Shown here piece by piece: positions 4,792 to 5,416 of a stretch of DNA of 5,416 nt; positions within the stretch are counted from its first letter, which is position 1; each line of letters opens with the position of its first letter. Below the pieces are notes generated by a model. The model was not told the DNA's origin. It searched no databases and was given only the letters and a program-made list of their open reading frames with translations. Position numbers and translations under genes: made by a program. The stretch is from Methanobacteriota archaeon (GTDB taxonomy: Archaea; Thermoplasmatota; Poseidoniia; MGIII; CG-Epi1), in assembly GCA_014240055.1 (NCBI GenBank), contig JAAZXP010000059.1:1-5416 (forward strand), written 5' to 3'.

Positions 4792-5416
4792 ATACGTTCA
4801 TCCACTAAAGAACTTACGACCGAAGGGTCTGCTAGAGTAGAAATATCTCCCATATTATCTATATTTCCAGATGCAATGCTTCTGAGAATCCGTCTCATTA
4901 TTTTCCCAGACCTTGTCTTTGGTAATCCTTCAGTAAATTGTATTTTCCCAGGAGATGCATGTGGTCCAATATCTGCTCTCACTCTTTTAATTATATCTGA
5001 TTTAGTATTTTCAGTCACTTCATGTCCAGTTCTTAACGTCACGAATGCATAGATTGCATTTCCCTTTATTTCATGAGGATAACCAACAACTGCAGCTTCA
5101 GCTACATCAGGATGTCCACCTATTGATCCTTCTATCTCGGCCGTCCCTAGATTATGTCCAGAAACAATTATCACATCATCAACTCGTCCTGTAATCCAAT
5201 AATATCCATCTTTATCTCTTTTACAGCCATCTCCAGAAAAATATTTACCAGGAAATTTTTCAAAATAAGTTTCAAAGAATCTTTGATGGTCACCATAAAC
5301 AGTTCTCATTTGTCCAGGCCAAGATTGAGCTATACATAACCTTCCCTGACCTTCTCCTTTTATCGTTTTACCATTTTTATCCACTATAACTGGCTTAATT
5401 CCATAAAATGGTTTTG
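4788..5416 (-). CDS. acs: Acetyl-CoA synthetase, AMP-forming (C-terminal part; 5' end beyond the window)
   Basis: The enzyme activates acetate to acetyl-AMP and then acetyl-CoA, feeding the TCA cycle in the cytosol. About 208 of the usual ~650 residues are present; the frame stays open to the window edge (KPFYGIKPVIVD precedes the GTG at 5384-5382, so that GTG is not the true start). Blocks match bacterial-type Acs: SWPGQMRTVYGDH, YFSGDG with the ribose-binding Asp, YYWITGRVDDVI with the hinge Asp, AAVVGYPHEIKGNAIYAFVTL, and LPKTRSGKIMRRILR, whose Gly-Lys carries the catalytic lysine (codon 4902-4904) that is the acetylation target in Salmonella Acs (Lys609). One oddity: the usual SGHRLGT reads SGHNLGT, replacing the position of Salmonella Arg526 by Asn. 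The LADPSVV tail is typical, so the C-terminus is complete. It is convergent with fumC. Confidence 0.96.
   Translation of the reverse strand, partial: KPFYGIKPVIVDKNGKTIKGEGQGRLCIAQSWPGQMRTVYGDHQRFFETYFEKFPGKYFSGDGCKRDKDGYYWITGRVDDVIIVSGHNLGTAEIEGSIGGHPDVAEAAVVGYPHEIKGNAIYAFVTLRTGHEVTENTKSDIIKRVRADIGPHASPGKIQFTEGLPKTRSGKIMRRILRSIASGNIDNMGDISTLADPSVVSSLVDERI

Noticed and set aside
5044..5057. AATGCATA and TTGCATT inside acs, resembling the fumC operator half-sites
   Set aside because: The arms are imperfect, the spacing differs and the bases encode the conserved Gly-Asn-Ala-Ile-Tyr-Ala segment of Acs, so chance plus coding constraint explains them.
5154..5339. Plus-strand open frame of 61 codons opposite acs
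   Set aside because: It is antisense to highly conserved acetyl-CoA synthetase motifs and its Ile/Ser/Phe-rich translation resembles no protein family.

Overview
This AT-rich window looks like a piece of a planktonic archaeon's genome. My best guess is a marine Thermoplasmatota lineage (Marine Group II/III, Poseidoniales-like), but that placement is inference. The support is an NDK ending in the archaeal-type W-x-Y-E tail, a long single-subunit PurQ of the archaeal/Thermoplasma kind, and two genes with a TATA-like element about 26 nt upstream of the ATG, as expected for leaderless archaeal transcripts. The central-metabolism genes (class II fumarase, AMP-forming acetyl-CoA synthetase) fit a heterotroph. 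No rRNA, tRNA, CRISPR array, integrase or insertion sequence is visible.

Layout: (1) Positions 1-468 hold a possible tail of an upstream Lys/Arg-rich gene overlapping ndk by ATGA, then complete ndk. (2) Positions 532-3029 look like one transcription unit: a TATA-like box, purQ (glutaminase of FGAM synthase), an inositol-monophosphatase-family phosphatase that starts on TTG inside the purQ 3' end, and, 27 nt later behind a GGAGGG ribosome site, an NAD(P)H aldo/keto reductase with an intact catalytic tetrad. (3) Positions 3030-3147 are a compact regulatory region: a 7-bp inverted repeat, two perfect copies of a 15-bp palindrome 17 bp apart, and a TATA-like box directly after them. (4) Positions 3148-4791 encode a class II fumarase with an extra N-terminal segment of about 90 residues whose first ~45 residues look like a ribbon-helix-helix (RHH) DNA-binding domain. 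(5) Positions 4788-5416 on the minus strand hold the C-terminal third of acetyl-CoA synthetase, convergent with the fumarase gene; the two stop codons share one CTAG.

The standout is the fumarase locus. A metabolic enzyme carrying a probable RHH domain sits right behind tandem palindromic operators next to its own TATA box. This resembles the logic of PutA, where an N-terminal RHH domain on a proline-catabolic enzyme represses its own operon. If correct, this would be a fumarase that regulates its own gene and perhaps links TCA-cycle state to transcription. The domain call is from sequence pattern only; the operator repeat is directly visible. A possible internal ATG with an AGGA site could also yield a normal-length fumarase without the DNA-binding domain.
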